NCBI GenBank assembly: GCA_945952105.1
Contig: CAMFGZ010000019.1
Location: forward strand, 1 to 64,000
DNA length: 64,000 nucleotides
Source: an uncultured Rhodospirillaceae bacterium
GTDB taxonomy: Bacteria; Pseudomonadota; Alphaproteobacteria; Reyranellales; Reyranellaceae
Direction of reading: 5' to 3'
Positions 50,783 to 59,452 of the stretch are shown piece by piece (the first letter of the stretch is position 1; every line of letters begins with the position of its first letter). The position numbers were made by a program, and so were the translations under genes. Below the pieces are notes generated by a model. That model saw nothing but the letters and a program-made list of their open reading frames with translations, was not told the origin of the DNA and did not search any database.

Positions 50783-53536
50783 TCAGACCACGAGAAACAT
50801 GTTGTCGGTGTCCACGCGGACACTGATCACGACATCCTGGAAATCATTGTCGCCGATCGAGGAGAGCAGATCCTCGAAACCGATCAGCAGCTGCTGACCA
50901 CCTGGCGAGATGCCGGACAGGACCTGCGTGGCGTCGCCCGGGTTCAACGTTGAGAACGAGTGGAAGATCGGCACGGTCGTCAGGTCACCGAGCGACGCAC
51001 TCGTCAGCGTCGGCGGCAATCCGGCGTTGAGATCCGCCGCCCCGCCACCGCCCGGCGCCCTGAAGGACAGGTCGTCCGGCAGGATGCCATACTGGCCGTT
51101 GCCGTCCTGAATAAGGAAGAAGCCGATGCGGACATTGTTCGCCGGCACACCAAGATCCACAGAGCCCGTCGTCGTATCGCGCGTATTGTCGAACAGGATC
51201 TGCACATCGCTGATCTTGCCGTCGGCCGCCACATGGTAGGTCCCGAGCGTGTTGGCATAGCCGGACGCGGCCGACTTGAAATCGACGGTGAAATGCACGC
51301 CCCCGTCACCCGTCAGGAAGGCCTCATTCGTGACACCGTTGATCTGGGCCGGGTCGACACTCACCCCTTCTCTCAGTGATGGCAGGTAGTTCTCGAACGT
51401 CACCGTTGTGTGCGCGTCCGCGCCCGTTCCGCGTGTGATCACCATGAAGTCGCCGCCGCTGAAGTCGCCGTTCAGCTGGATCGCGGTTCCCGCGGCTGTC
51501 AGCGTGGCCGTCCCGCTTCCAAGCACGACATCGAAGTTGGACCTGCCGATCAGTGAGCCGGTAATGTTGATCCTGTCGTCCGAGGTGAAGCCCGAGACGA
51601 TGTCTCCATTCATGTCTCCCCAGTATCCACCCAGCGTATCCGCTCCACTGCCGAGATCGATCGTGTCGCTCCCGCCCCCGCCGAAAATCGTGTCGTTGCC
51701 AGCTCCGCCATTCAGCGTTTCGCTTCCGGACGAACCGTTGATCGTATCGTCGCCCTCTGTTCCGGGTGTCGGCGGTGGCCCGACCAGCGTGAGAGACATG
51801 CCGTTCCAGCCGTCATAGCCGACCTGAAAGGACACACCCGTCAGTTCGCCCGAAACGGCAACCTCATATCGGCCGAGCAGCGACTCCGTCACGACAAGGC
51901 TCGAACCGTTGAAGTACACGTCCGTGGTCTGGATTCCGCCTATATTGATGACGTCGCCGGCCTGCAGTCCGGCGATCATGCCGTTGAAGTTGGTGGTGAT
52001 GTTGAAGATCACCTGGCCCGTCTGACCCGCAACCATGAGTTCGTTGCCGCCCGCGGTCAGCGTGGCCGTCCCACCCCGCTTCGGGGCCGCAGCCAGCAGG
52101 CGCGTCTCGGAATTGCCCGTGAGTGCCCCACCCTCGCCTTCCGCCCAGATGAATCCGGCATCAAACCATCTTCCCATGAAAGCCGACGTCGCCGGCGTTT
52201 CGATCATCTGGACGTTGAGTTTCCCGGCTTCGGCGTCCGGGTTTCCGCTGCCTCCAACGGTGTAGGCATTCGTGCTGGTATCGCCTGAAGCCGCAACGAT
52301 CGCATTCAGCGTGGACTGGATGAGCGCGGCGTCGTTGGCGGTGAAGCCTGCGCCGTCGAGATCGAAGTCGCCGGGTCCCACGAGCGTGCCGGTTCCGTGT
52401 TCGATCCTCAGATCGTGGGTGGGCGTATTGAAGCCCTCGAATGCAAAGCCGCCCGGCCCACCCGGATTGTAGATATAGACGGCGCCGGAGTTGTAGACGG
52501 GAATGTCGTCGCTGAAGAGCGGGCCGAAGGATCCATAATCCAGCAGATCGACGTTGCCGCTGAGCGCCGTCAGGTTCAGGGTGGCGGTACCTATAAACCC
52601 CGTCTGGTTGACAAGATTTCCCTGCAGGCTGTAGCTCGCGGAGAGCGTCGTCTCCCGGTCCCAGTAGTACGGCACGTTGAAGGTCGCGGACTGTCCAACC
52701 GGGATGGTGACGCTCTCGCCCCAAGGTGCCGTCAGCGTCACGTCGATTTCGGTCGGAAGGAACTGGAACTGCTGGGTGATCGCAAGGCCAGCATCGAGGT
52801 CGGCCGTCAGCAGGTTATAGGTGATGTCTCCGTCGAGAAAACTGCCCGAGAGCGATGGAAACTCCGGACCGACGATGTCCTCGATGACCGCAAGGACGTC
52901 TACGTCCACCGTCGCAATATCGGGGGTCGTCACATCCAGCGTCACGTCTGCGAGCGGCCCGCTGCCCGACTGCTCCGCCGTGAGCGAAGGGTCGTAGTCC
53001 TTCGGCAGGAAGACGTCGAAGCCGTCGACGACGGTCTTCCTGTCGCCCGAGTGGAGCGAGATGAGCTTGATCGTGTCGTTGTAGTTGTAGCCGACCGAGT
53101 CCGAGCCGAACAAATCGGAGTCGAAATTCAGGGAGAAGTCGGCGGTGAAGATCGCGTTCAGGTCGACCTTGAATTCAGGAAACTTGGCGTCGAAATGGGT
53201 CGCACTGCCGTCGAGACCGTTGTTGATGCTCTGGACCGTGAACTGCTGTCCGGCGGCAACGACGTTCGGCATCTGGAAACTGACGTCCACCGGGTACTTG
53301 AGCGAAATGCTTCCGGCGTCCGCCTGGACGCTGAAAACCAGTGACACGCTCGCGCTCGCCGAGACCGTAAGATCGTCGTCGAAAGCCGAGAAGCTGTCTG
53401 AAAATCCCTCTTGGAAGAGTGTCCAACTCTCGTTGATCGTGAACGCCTGTCCAGTGCTCCACATGCTCTGGTCGGTCGTCTTGAACTCAACCTTCTCGAC
53501 ATCCGTCACGATGGACGGAGCAATCGTCGTCGGCAT
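50783..53536 (-). CDS. Large RTX-type secreted calcium-binding protein with DUF4114-like C-terminus
   Basis: A 917-residue protein with no Sec signal, Asp/Gly/Thr-rich and low in Lys and Cys, as in type I-secreted proteins. Residues 1-380 are beta-rich repeats of no known family. Near 388-410 a dockerin/EF-hand-like stretch reads GDFDLDGAGFTANDAALIQ. Around 595-640 come RTX nonapeptides (GDDTINGSSGSETLNGGAGN, then DTIFGGGGSDTIDLGSGAD). The last 170 residues resemble DUF4114 (GFFLIQDGNGQYG and GFEDLLSSIGDNDFQDVVIS). Secretion signal and adhesion or matrix role are inferred. No type I secretion genes are in the window. Confidence 0.82.
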   Translation of the reverse strand: MPTTIAPSIVTDVEKVEFKTTDQSMWSTGQAFTINESWTLFQEGFSDSFSAFDDDLTVSASASVSLVFSVQADAGSISLKYPVDVSFQMPNVVAAGQQFTVQSINNGLDGSATHFDAKFPEFKVDLNAIFTADFSLNFDSDLFGSDSVGYNYNDTIKLISLHSGDRKTVVDGFDVFLPKDYDPSLTAEQSGSGPLADVTLDVTTPDIATVDVDVLAVIEDIVGPEFPSLSGSFLDGDITYNLLTADLDAGLAITQQFQFLPTEIDVTLTAPWGESVTIPVGQSATFNVPYYWDRETTLSASYSLQGNLVNQTGFIGTATLNLTALSGNVDLLDYGSFGPLFSDDIPVYNSGAVYIYNPGGPGGFAFEGFNTPTHDLRIEHGTGTLVGPGDFDLDGAGFTANDAALIQSTLNAIVAASGDTSTNAYTVGGSGNPDAEAGKLNVQMIETPATSAFMGRWFDAGFIWAEGEGGALTGNSETRLLAAAPKRGGTATLTAGGNELMVAGQTGQVIFNITTNFNGMIAGLQAGDVINIGGIQTTDVYFNGSSLVVTESLLGRYEVAVSGELTGVSFQVGYDGWNGMSLTLVGPPPTPGTEGDDTINGSSGSETLNGGAGNDTIFGGGGSDTIDLGSGADTLGGYWGDMNGDIVSGFTSDDRINITGSLIGRSNFDVVLGSGTATLTAAGTAIQLNGDFSGGDFMVITRGTGADAHTTVTFENYLPSLREGVSVDPAQINGVTNEAFLTGDGGVHFTVDFKSAASGYANTLGTYHVAADGKISDVQILFDNTRDTTTGSVDLGVPANNVRIGFFLIQDGNGQYGILPDDLSFRAPGGGGAADLNAGLPPTLTSASLGDLTTVPIFHSFSTLNPGDATQVLSGISPGGQQLLIGFEDLLSSIGDNDFQDVVISVRVDTDNMFLVV

Positions 53537-53569
53537 GGAGCACCCTCAGCTACTCATCAAACTATTTGA

Positions 53570-53598
53570 AGCATAACTGACGAAATAGATTTTGCCAG
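53570..53598 (-). promoter_or_regulatory. Candidate promoter of the RTX-type gene
   Basis: On the minus strand CTGGCA (53598-53593) and TATGCT (53575-53570) are 17 nt apart and match the -35 and -10 consensus at four of six positions each. The surrounding 50 nt is AT-rich for this genome. Confidence 0.45.
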
Positions 53599-53620
53599 TG
53601 CGAGTGCACTTAAGCGGCAG

Positions 53621-54157
53621 TCACTCCGCGGCCTTCGGCCGTTCGCCGCGATAGGCCTGCCCCAGGCGAACATAGGCCGAGGCGGAGCGGCGGAAGGATT
53701 CGAGATCCTTCTCAGTGACGTCGCGCATCTTCACGGCCGGGTTGCCGGCCCACAGTTCGCCCTTGCGCACGATCTTGCGCGGCGTGACGACCGCGCCGGC
53801 CGCCACCATTGCGCCGGTCTCGACCACCGCCTCGTCCAGTACCGTCGAATGCATGCCGATGAAGGCGTCGTCCTGGACCTCGCACGCGTGCAGCAATGCG
53901 AGGTGGCCCACCGTGACGTTGCGGCCCACCACCGTGCTGACGCCGCGGGCGGCGATGTGGATCACCGTCCCGTCCTGGATGTTGGAGTTCTCGCCAATCC
54001 TGATGCCGGGCCCGTCGCCGCGCAGCACGGCGCCGAACCAGATGCTGCAGTTGGCGGCGATCTCGACCTCGCCGATCAGCGTCGCGTTGGGCGCGATGAA
54101 CGCCGTGCTGTGGACCTGCGGCACGAAGCCGTTGAAGGGCACGATGAGTCCGGACAT
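53621..54157 (-). CDS. Gamma-carbonic anhydrase family protein
   Basis: A 178-residue left-handed beta-helix protein with hexapeptide repeats (ATLIGEVEIAANCSIWFGAV). Zinc His residues of the gamma class are in GTVIHIAARG and VTVGHLALLHAC. Many members (YrdA, CaiE-like) have uncertain CO2 hydration activity. The start at 54157 is the ATG that gives the family-typical N-terminus. It follows the rpsI terminator, so it needs its own promoter or read-through. Confidence 0.9.
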   Translation of the reverse strand: MSGLIVPFNGFVPQVHSTAFIAPNATLIGEVEIAANCSIWFGAVLRGDGPGIRIGENSNIQDGTVIHIAARGVSTVVGRNVTVGHLALLHACEVQDDAFIGMHSTVLDEAVVETGAMVAAGAVVTPRKIVRKGELWAGNPAVKMRDVTEKDLESFRRSASAYVRLGQAYRGERPKAAE

Positions 54158-54187
54158 CGGATCGCAACTCCACAATACCAAGAGCGC

Positions 54188-54217
54188 AAAAAAGAAGGGC
54201 GCCCTGAGGCGCCCTTC
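54188..54217 (-). terminator. Intrinsic terminator of rplM-rpsI
   Basis: GAAGGGCGCC and GGCGCCCTTC form a perfect 10-bp stem with a 4-nt loop. On the minus strand it is followed by six T residues (54193-54188), 22 nt after the rpsI stop. Confidence 0.92.
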
Positions 54218-54238
54218 GAAGATAGCCGAAACGCGGGT

Positions 54239-54718
54239 TTAGCGCTTCGAGAACTGGAAGCGGCGACGCGCACCGGCGCGGCCGTACTTCTTGCGCTCGA
54301 CCACGCGGCTGTCGCGGGTGAGGAAGCCGTTGGTCTTCATCGCGCCGCGCAGGCCGGGCTCGAACTTCGAGAGAGCCTGGGCAATGCCGTGACGGACCGC
54401 GCCCGCCTGGCCCGACAGGCCGCCGCCGGAGACGGTGGCGATGACGTCGAACTGGCCGTTGCGCTGCGACACGTCGAACGGCTGCTGGATCATCATGCGC
54501 TGCGTCGGACGAGCGAAGTAGATCGTCTGGTCGCGGCCGTTGACGATGATCTTGCCGGTGCCGGGCTTCACCCAGACGCGGGCGACGGCGTTCTTGCGGC
54601 GGCCGGTGGCGTAGGCTCGACCCTGCGCGTCGATTTCCTTCTCGCGCGGAGCACCGGGCGCCGGGGCGGCCGTCGAGGCCTTCTTCAGTTCGGCAAACGA
54701 CGAAAGTTCGGTAGCCAT
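54239..54718 (-). CDS. rpsI: Ribosomal protein S9
   Basis: A 159-residue uS9. [20 protein letters not shown] starts the conserved domain near residue 33, [19 protein letters not shown] is in the middle, and the basic tail ends [18 protein letters not shown], whose last residues reach the P-site tRNA. An Ala/Pro-rich N-terminal extension of about 30 residues is seen in some alphaproteobacteria. It lies 1 nt after the rplM stop. Confidence 0.97.
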   Translation of the reverse strand: MATELSSFAELKKASTAAPAPGAPREKEIDAQGRAYATGRRKNAVARVWVKPGTGKIIVNGRDQTIYFARPTQRMMIQQPFDVSQRNGQFDVIATVSGGGLSGQAGAVRHGIAQALSKFEPGLRGAMKTNGFLTRDSRVVERKKYGRAGARRRFQFSKR

Positions 54719-54719
54719 G

Positions 54720-55199
54720 TTAGCCGATCCTCGAGTTCTTGCGGTTCATTGCGGCGATGTCGAGCTTCTCGGGCTGCTGGGCCTCCTGCTCGTGGTTCGG
54801 GCCGGCATAGACGCGCAGGTTCTTCATCTGCGCACGGCCGAGCGGGCCGCGGGTGATCATGCGCTCGACGGCCTTGATCAGGACGCGCTCCGGGAAGCGG
54901 CCCTCGAGGCGCTTGCCCAGGGTCTCGCCCTTGATGCCGCCGGGATGGCCGGTGTGCCAATAGAACACCTCACGCTCGGCCTTGCGGCCCGTGAGGCGCA
55001 CCTTCTCGGCGTTGATCACGACGATGTTGTCGCCGCAATCGATATGCGGGGTGAACGTCGTCTTGTGCTTGCCGCGCAGGCGCATGGCGATGATCGTGGC
55101 GAGCCGGCCGAGGACAAGGCCTTCGGCGTCGATCAGAAACCACTTCTTCTGCACGTCGGCAGTCTTGATGCTGGGAGTCTGCTTGGTGAGGGTTTGCAT
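54720..55199 (-). CDS. rplM: Ribosomal protein L13
   Basis: A 159-residue uL13 with [40 protein letters not shown] and [20 protein letters not shown]. It assembles early into the 50S subunit. The ATG at 55199 gives the normal N-terminus ([16 protein letters not shown]); the frame is open 18 codons upstream, through the promoter, and is not used there. First gene of the rplM-rpsI operon. Confidence 0.97.
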   Translation of the reverse strand: MQTLTKQTPSIKTADVQKKWFLIDAEGLVLGRLATIIAMRLRGKHKTTFTPHIDCGDNIVVINAEKVRLTGRKAEREVFYWHTGHPGGIKGETLGKRLEGRFPERVLIKAVERMITRGPLGRAQMKNLRVYAGPNHEQEAQQPEKLDIAAMNRKNSRIG

Positions 55200-55224
55200 G
55201 AGTCTTTCTTCCAATGAGCGCGCG

Positions 55225-55253
55225 CTTATGGGGAGAGAACCCGGTCTTGTCAA
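55225..55253 (-). promoter_or_regulatory. rplM-rpsI promoter
   Basis: On the minus strand a consensus -35 TTGACA (55253-55248) is followed after exactly 17 nt by CATAAG (55230-55225). Transcription would start about 20 nt before the rplM ATG. Confidence 0.7.
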
Positions 55254-55295
55254 ATCGCCAAAATTTATATAGTGAAATCAATGACTTAAAATTGG

Positions 55296-55309
55296 GGTAT
55301 TATAATACC
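55296..55309. promoter_or_regulatory. AT-rich palindrome upstream of rplM
   Basis: GGTATTATAATACC is a perfect 14-nt palindrome within a 60-nt AT-rich block, rare in this genome, just before the stop of the convergent-side thioesterase gene. It could be an UP-like region or binding site for the ribosomal promoter. No regulator is assigned. Confidence 0.35.
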
Positions 55310-55315
55310 TCTCAT

Positions 55316-55735
55316 TTAAGCCTTGGGCGGTATGGCATATGTCACGGTCGCATGCGCCACCGGCTCGGGCTTGCCATCGCTGTAGATCGTGAAATCACCG
55401 ACCGCCAGCGTCTTCCCGAGCTTCAGCAGCCGTCCCTCCCCGATCAGGTCCTTTGGCTCGGGCTTGCGCATGAAATTGATGTTCAGATTGGTCGTGACGG
55501 CCAGCGCCACCGGCCCGAGCTGGCCCAGGATCAACAGGTAGAAGCCGCAGTCGACCAGCCACATCAGCGTGGGGCCCGAAATCGTGCCGCCCGGCCTCAG
55601 GTGCCGCTCGTGCGTCGGCAGGCGAAGCCTGATGGTCCTGTCGTCGAGATGCTCGATGGCAAGGCCGAGATGGGCGGCCTGCGGGAAATGCTCGTCGAGG
55701 AACGTCAGCAGTTCCGCAGGCGACATCACCGGCAT
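55316..55735 (-). CDS. PaaI-type hotdog thioesterase
   Basis: A 139-residue hotdog protein. LRPGGTISGPTLMWLVDCGFY carries the region where PaaI-type thioesterases place their catalytic Asn/Asp, followed by AVTTNLNINFMRKPEPKDLI. It would hydrolyse short or aryl acyl-CoA. The start at 55735 follows GAGGGGCGTC; an ATG three codons later is also possible. It is divergent from the crotonase gene across 33 nt. Confidence 0.88.
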   Translation of the reverse strand: MPVMSPAELLTFLDEHFPQAAHLGLAIEHLDDRTIRLRLPTHERHLRPGGTISGPTLMWLVDCGFYLLILGQLGPVALAVTTNLNINFMRKPEPKDLIGEGRLLKLGKTLAVGDFTIYSDGKPEPVAHATVTYAIPPKA

Positions 55736-55768
55736 GACGCCCCTCGCCGCTTCCAATACAATGCCGCC

Positions 55769-56566
55769 ATGAACGCCGCCTCCAACGAACCCGTGCTGCT
55801 GCGCCGCGACGAGGGTCGCGTTGCCTTCCTCACGCTCAACCGGCCTCGCGCCATGAACGCGCTCTCGGGCGAACTTATAGACGCGCTGCAGGCGGAATTC
55901 GACAGGCTGGCCAGGGACGCGGACATCCGCTGCGTCGTGATCGAGGCACAGGGCGACCGCGCTTTTTCGACCGGCCACGACCTGCGCGAGGTCGCCTCGA
56001 CCCACGACTATGCGTTCCATCACAGCCTGATGACTCGCTGCTCGGCGATGATGATGTCGATCGGCCGCCTGCCCCAGCCGGTCATCGCCAAGGTGAAGTC
56101 GGTCGCGACCGCTGCCGGCTGTCAGCTCGTGGCCGCCTGCGATCTTGCAGTCGCCGCGACTGAAGCCACCTTCGCCACGTCAGGGATCAACAACGGCCTG
56201 TTCTGCGGCACCCCCTCGGTGGCGGTCGGCCGCAACATCGGTCCGAAGCGCGCGCTCGACATGCTGTTCACCGGCGCGTTCGTCGATGCCGCGACCGCGC
56301 TGCGCGACGGGCTTGTGAGCCGTGTCGTCCCCGCCGCCGATCTCGACCGCGAGACCAAGGCGCTGGCCGACCGAATCGCCGCCCAGCCGCCGCAGCAGAT
56401 CGCCTCCGGCAAGGCGATGTTCCGCAAGCACATGGAGATGACCGTCGAGCAGGCCTACGCCTACGCGACCGACTTCATGGCCGGCGCGATCCAGCGCGAG
56501 GATGCACAGGCCGGCATCGATGCCTTCGTGAACAAGAAGCCCAAGCCCGACTGGACAGGGCGCTGA
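55769..56566 (+). CDS. Enoyl-CoA hydratase family protein (ECHDC3-like)
   Basis: A 265-residue crotonase. The oxyanion hole is in AFSTGHDLREV and AAGCQLVAACDLAVA. At the position of the first catalytic Glu there is Gln (GCQL), and the second is replaced in FATSGINNGLFCGTPSVA. These features define the ECHDC3-like branch, whose activity is not established. The ATG at 55769 overlaps no upstream gene; a longer open frame upstream is antisense to the thioesterase gene. Confidence 0.9.
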   Translation: MNAASNEPVLLRRDEGRVAFLTLNRPRAMNALSGELIDALQAEFDRLARDADIRCVVIEAQGDRAFSTGHDLREVASTHDYAFHHSLMTRCSAMMMSIGRLPQPVIAKVKSVATAAGCQLVAACDLAVAATEATFATSGINNGLFCGTPSVAVGRNIGPKRALDMLFTGAFVDAATALRDGLVSRVVPAADLDRETKALADRIAAQPPQQIASGKAMFRKHMEMTVEQAYAYATDFMAGAIQREDAQAGIDAFVNKKPKPDWTGR

Positions 56567-56567
56567 C

Positions 56568-57335
56568 CTAGCGACCGGCGTTCGACAGCAACGCGGCCCG
56601 CAGCGCCGTCACCGACGGATCGTGCTCGGCCAGCAGGCCAAGCGTGTCGAAGTAACGGCGCATCGCGACGATACGGTCATCCGATAGATCGAGACGATCG
56701 ACGCCCAGAAGATCGCCACACCGCCATTCGACGAACATGAGCGTGTTGTCGCCTGCCCAGTCGATCATCTGAAAGGGCGAACCCGCCAGATGGACCACGA
56801 TGTCGGCAGGCGCCAGCGGGCGGCGCTGGTCGGGCGCCTCAATCGTCGCATCGGCCGCGAAGGGCGCGGAGACCGGCGCGCCTGACACGAGGTCGGCATA
56901 GGCCGGTGCGACGCCGCTCTGGTTCGCCGGAAATTGCGGCAGCCAGCCCATGTCCGGACGAAGGGCGCGGAAGAGCGTCGCCTGGTCGTAGAAGCGGCGT
57001 CCGCGATGGACACCGCCGTCCCGCAGATGGACTCGGTAAGTCGCACCCCAGGCCACTTGCGTGCCGTTGATCGTGCCGCGATTGTCGGCCTCGACGAACA
57101 CCGTCGAACCTCGGCTGCGATGGCGGCGCATGTCGATAGCGAGGTCGGGCATCAACCGCAATACATGAGCGATGGCCTCACGCACCTGCGACGCGGGCGT
57201 CGGCGTCGTCATGCCGGCGTCCGCGACCTCGCCTTCGGGATGGAACACCGCCGCGTAGCTGTCGGGGCTCGGCGCCTGACCGAAGGCCCGGAACAGGTCG
57301 AACCAGCGGGCGACTTCAGTTGTCGTGGATGTCAT
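56568..57335 (-). CDS. Tandem NTF2-like (SnoaL-type) protein
   Basis: A 255-residue protein with two NTF2-like cone domains. The first covers about 1-130 (EVARWFDLFRAFGQAPSPDS, then MPDLAIDMRRHRSRGSTVFV); the second about 131-250 (FQMIDWAGDNTLMFVEWRCG and RIVAMRRYFDTLGLLAEHD). The fold serves cyclases, isomerases, dehydratases and scaffolds. GAGGAGGA precedes the ATG at 57335. It converges on the crotonase gene with a single base between stops. Confidence 0.8.
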   Translation of the reverse strand: MTSTTTEVARWFDLFRAFGQAPSPDSYAAVFHPEGEVADAGMTTPTPASQVREAIAHVLRLMPDLAIDMRRHRSRGSTVFVEADNRGTINGTQVAWGATYRVHLRDGGVHRGRRFYDQATLFRALRPDMGWLPQFPANQSGVAPAYADLVSGAPVSAPFAADATIEAPDQRRPLAPADIVVHLAGSPFQMIDWAGDNTLMFVEWRCGDLLGVDRLDLSDDRIVAMRRYFDTLGLLAEHDPSVTALRAALLSNAGR

Positions 57336-57409
57336 GCCTCGATCCTCCTCAACGGGTGGAGCGTCGGCAATTACCTCTGAGGTTATGCCCGTCGGGTGAA
57401 TCCGGCGAG

Positions 57410-57438
57410 TTGACGCCCTGACCGGCGAAACCGTTAAC
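57410..57438 (+). promoter_or_regulatory. Candidate promoter of the Bug-type gene
   Basis: TTGACG (57410-57415) and GTTAAC (57433-57438) are 17 nt apart. The -35 is a good match; the -10 matches at three positions only. Confidence 0.35.
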
Positions 57439-57474
57439 TCCAGCGGACAACAAGAGAACATTGGAGGAAAGCTC

Positions 57475-58443
57475 ATGAGGGCCATGAAATTGACTCGCCG
57501 CGCGGCCGTCGCTTCGGCAATGGCGAGTGTGGCGGCCCCGGCACGCGCCCAGGATTTCCAGCCGGGCAAGCCCATCGTCATCGTCGCGCCGTTCGGTCCC
57601 GGCACGACCAACGACATCATCGCGCGCCTGCTCGCCCAGGACATGACGGCCACCCTGGGGCAGAGTGTCATCGTCGAGAACAGGCCCGGTGCCACCGGTA
57701 ACATCGGCGTCGACTACACCGCCAAGGCACGGCCCGATGGCCATACGGTGGTGATCTCTTCCCTGAGCAACATCATCAATCAGGCCACGGGCAACAACAC
57801 GGTCAATCTGGTCAATGACCTGACGCCCGTCAGCTTCACGGGCGGTGTCTACTATTCGATGTTCGTGCCCAACGAGCTGCCGGCGAAGAGTGTCGCCGAA
57901 CTGGTCGATCTCGCGCGCAAGCAGCCTGGCAAGATCAACTTCTCGGGCTTTGCCGGCGGAGTGCCTCAATTCCTGGGCGAGATGCTCAATCGCGCTGCGA
58001 AGATCGACATGGTAATGGTGCCCTACAAGAGCACTACCGATGCGCTGAACGACCTGCTCACCAGCCGAATACAGGTCTGGTTCACACCGGTCGCATCCGG
58101 CGTTCCCATCCATAATTCGAAACAGGCCCGGCTACTTGCCGTCAGCGGCGAGAAGCGGGCGGAGGCGCTTCCCGACATCCCCACCTTCAAGGAGCTGGGC
58201 TATCCCGACATCGTGGCCGACGTGTCCTTCTACATGATGGCGCCGAAGGGAACGCCTCAGCCGATCGTCGAGAAGCTCTATCGCGCCGCCGACAAGGCAA
58301 TGGACAATCCCCGGACGAAGGAATCATTCAGGGCCCAGGGAATCGAGGACCGCCGCGGCGGTCCCGCCGAGCTGAGCGCCTACATCGCCAACGAACTCAA
58401 GCGCTGGACCGAGATCGTGAAGCTGTCGGCGCCCGCGAAGTAA
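57475..58443 (+). CDS. Bug/TctC-type solute-binding protein
   Basis: A 322-residue binding protein. The signal peptide (MKLTRRAAVASAMASVAAPA) has a twin-Arg and ends near ARAQD. The mature part shows PGKPIVIVAPFGPGTTNDII, then MVPYKSTTDALNDLLTSRIQ. GGAGG lies 7 nt before the ATG. It is the third orphan Bug protein of the window, with no TctAB partner. Confidence 0.92.
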   Translation: MRAMKLTRRAAVASAMASVAAPARAQDFQPGKPIVIVAPFGPGTTNDIIARLLAQDMTATLGQSVIVENRPGATGNIGVDYTAKARPDGHTVVISSLSNIINQATGNNTVNLVNDLTPVSFTGGVYYSMFVPNELPAKSVAELVDLARKQPGKINFSGFAGGVPQFLGEMLNRAAKIDMVMVPYKSTTDALNDLLTSRIQVWFTPVASGVPIHNSKQARLLAVSGEKRAEALPDIPTFKELGYPDIVADVSFYMMAPKGTPQPIVEKLYRAADKAMDNPRTKESFRAQGIEDRRGGPAELSAYIANELKRWTEIVKLSAPAK

Positions 58444-58463
58444 CGCCCCCCCGAATCAGAAGA

Positions 58464-58481
58464 GCGCGCCTCGCGGCGCGC
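58464..58481. terminator. Possible bidirectional terminator hairpin
   Basis: GCGCGCC and GGCGCGC pair over 7 bp with loop TCGC, between the convergent stops at 58443 and 58525. There is no T-tract next to the stem. Confidence 0.4.
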
Positions 58482-58524
58482 CCTTCGATCTTGAGCGGAC
58501 GTGAAGATCCAGAGCCCGGCTGGA

Positions 58525-59286
58525 TTACTGACGCCAGTCGGTGCCCTTGCCCTCGATCTGGCGAAGCGCGGCCTTCCAGTAGGTCATGCCGTATTCCGGG
58601 TTGGCGCGCTGCTGCTTGGCGCGCTCGCCGTACTGGCGAATCACGTCCTCCTCGATCGGCGCGGGTTCTTCGTCGAGGCTGCGGGCGATGACCTCGACCT
58701 CGCAGGCGCGTTCGAGCATGTACATGCGGCGCAGCGCACCCTGTATCGTGCCACCCACGGTCAGCAGGCCGTGGTTGCGTAGCACCACCGAGTTGCCGCC
58801 CTGGCAGGAGACGCCCAGCGCATCGCATTCCTCCTGTGACGTCGGCATGCCGTACTCGTGATAGACGAGGTCGTCGTAGACCGAGAGCGCATCCTGGCTG
58901 ATCGGGCGAATGCCCTTCTTGAGGACCGAGACGCCAGTGCCGGCGCGGGTATGCGTATGCATCACGCAGTTTGCATCCGGGCGTGCCTTGTAGACACCAC
59001 TATGGATGGTGAAGCCCGCGGCGTTGAACTTGCCGTCCTTGGCGTAGACGTTGCCGTCGATGTCCATCTTCACGAGGCTCGAGGCGGTGATCTCGTCGAA
59101 CAGGTCGCCGTAGTTGTTGATCAGGAAGCACTTGGGCTCGCCGGGGATGCGCACCGTCATGTGGGTGTCGATCGTGTCGGTCCAGCCGAAATGGTCGGTG
59201 ATCCTGTAGAGGGCCGCGAGGTCGCACCGCGCTTGCCACTCGGCCTCGGTCATATCCTGTTTGCCGGATTGCATCACCGTATCCAT
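58525..59286 (-). CDS. Class II aldolase/adducin family protein
   Basis: A 253-residue protein of the fuculose-phosphate aldolase/adducin fold. Zinc His residues are in CVMHTHTRAG and VVLRNHGLLTVGG; a conserved start is CDLAALYRITDHFGWTD. Lengths near 250 and this N-terminus fit the branch without a known substrate often found beside catabolic and transport genes. AGGAG lies 7 nt before the ATG at 59286. It is divergent from the LLM monooxygenase gene over 166 nt. Confidence 0.88.
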   Translation of the reverse strand: MDTVMQSGKQDMTEAEWQARCDLAALYRITDHFGWTDTIDTHMTVRIPGEPKCFLINNYGDLFDEITASSLVKMDIDGNVYAKDGKFNAAGFTIHSGVYKARPDANCVMHTHTRAGTGVSVLKKGIRPISQDALSVYDDLVYHEYGMPTSQEECDALGVSCQGGNSVVLRNHGLLTVGGTIQGALRRMYMLERACEVEVIARSLDEEPAPIEEDVIRQYGERAKQQRANPEYGMTYWKAALRQIEGKGTDWRQ

Positions 59287-59452
59287 CTCGCACTCCTGCT
59301 TTAGCTTCGGCCGATGCCGTAGCCGACATGGTAACGCAACTTGCGGGAGGGTGCGACGCACTCTTGCCCTCGCGGCACGCAGAGCCGCCCTGCGAATTGT
59401 CGGCATAGTATTTGCGTCTCCCTTGCCGGCTAAGCGGTATCGGAGGGCGTTC

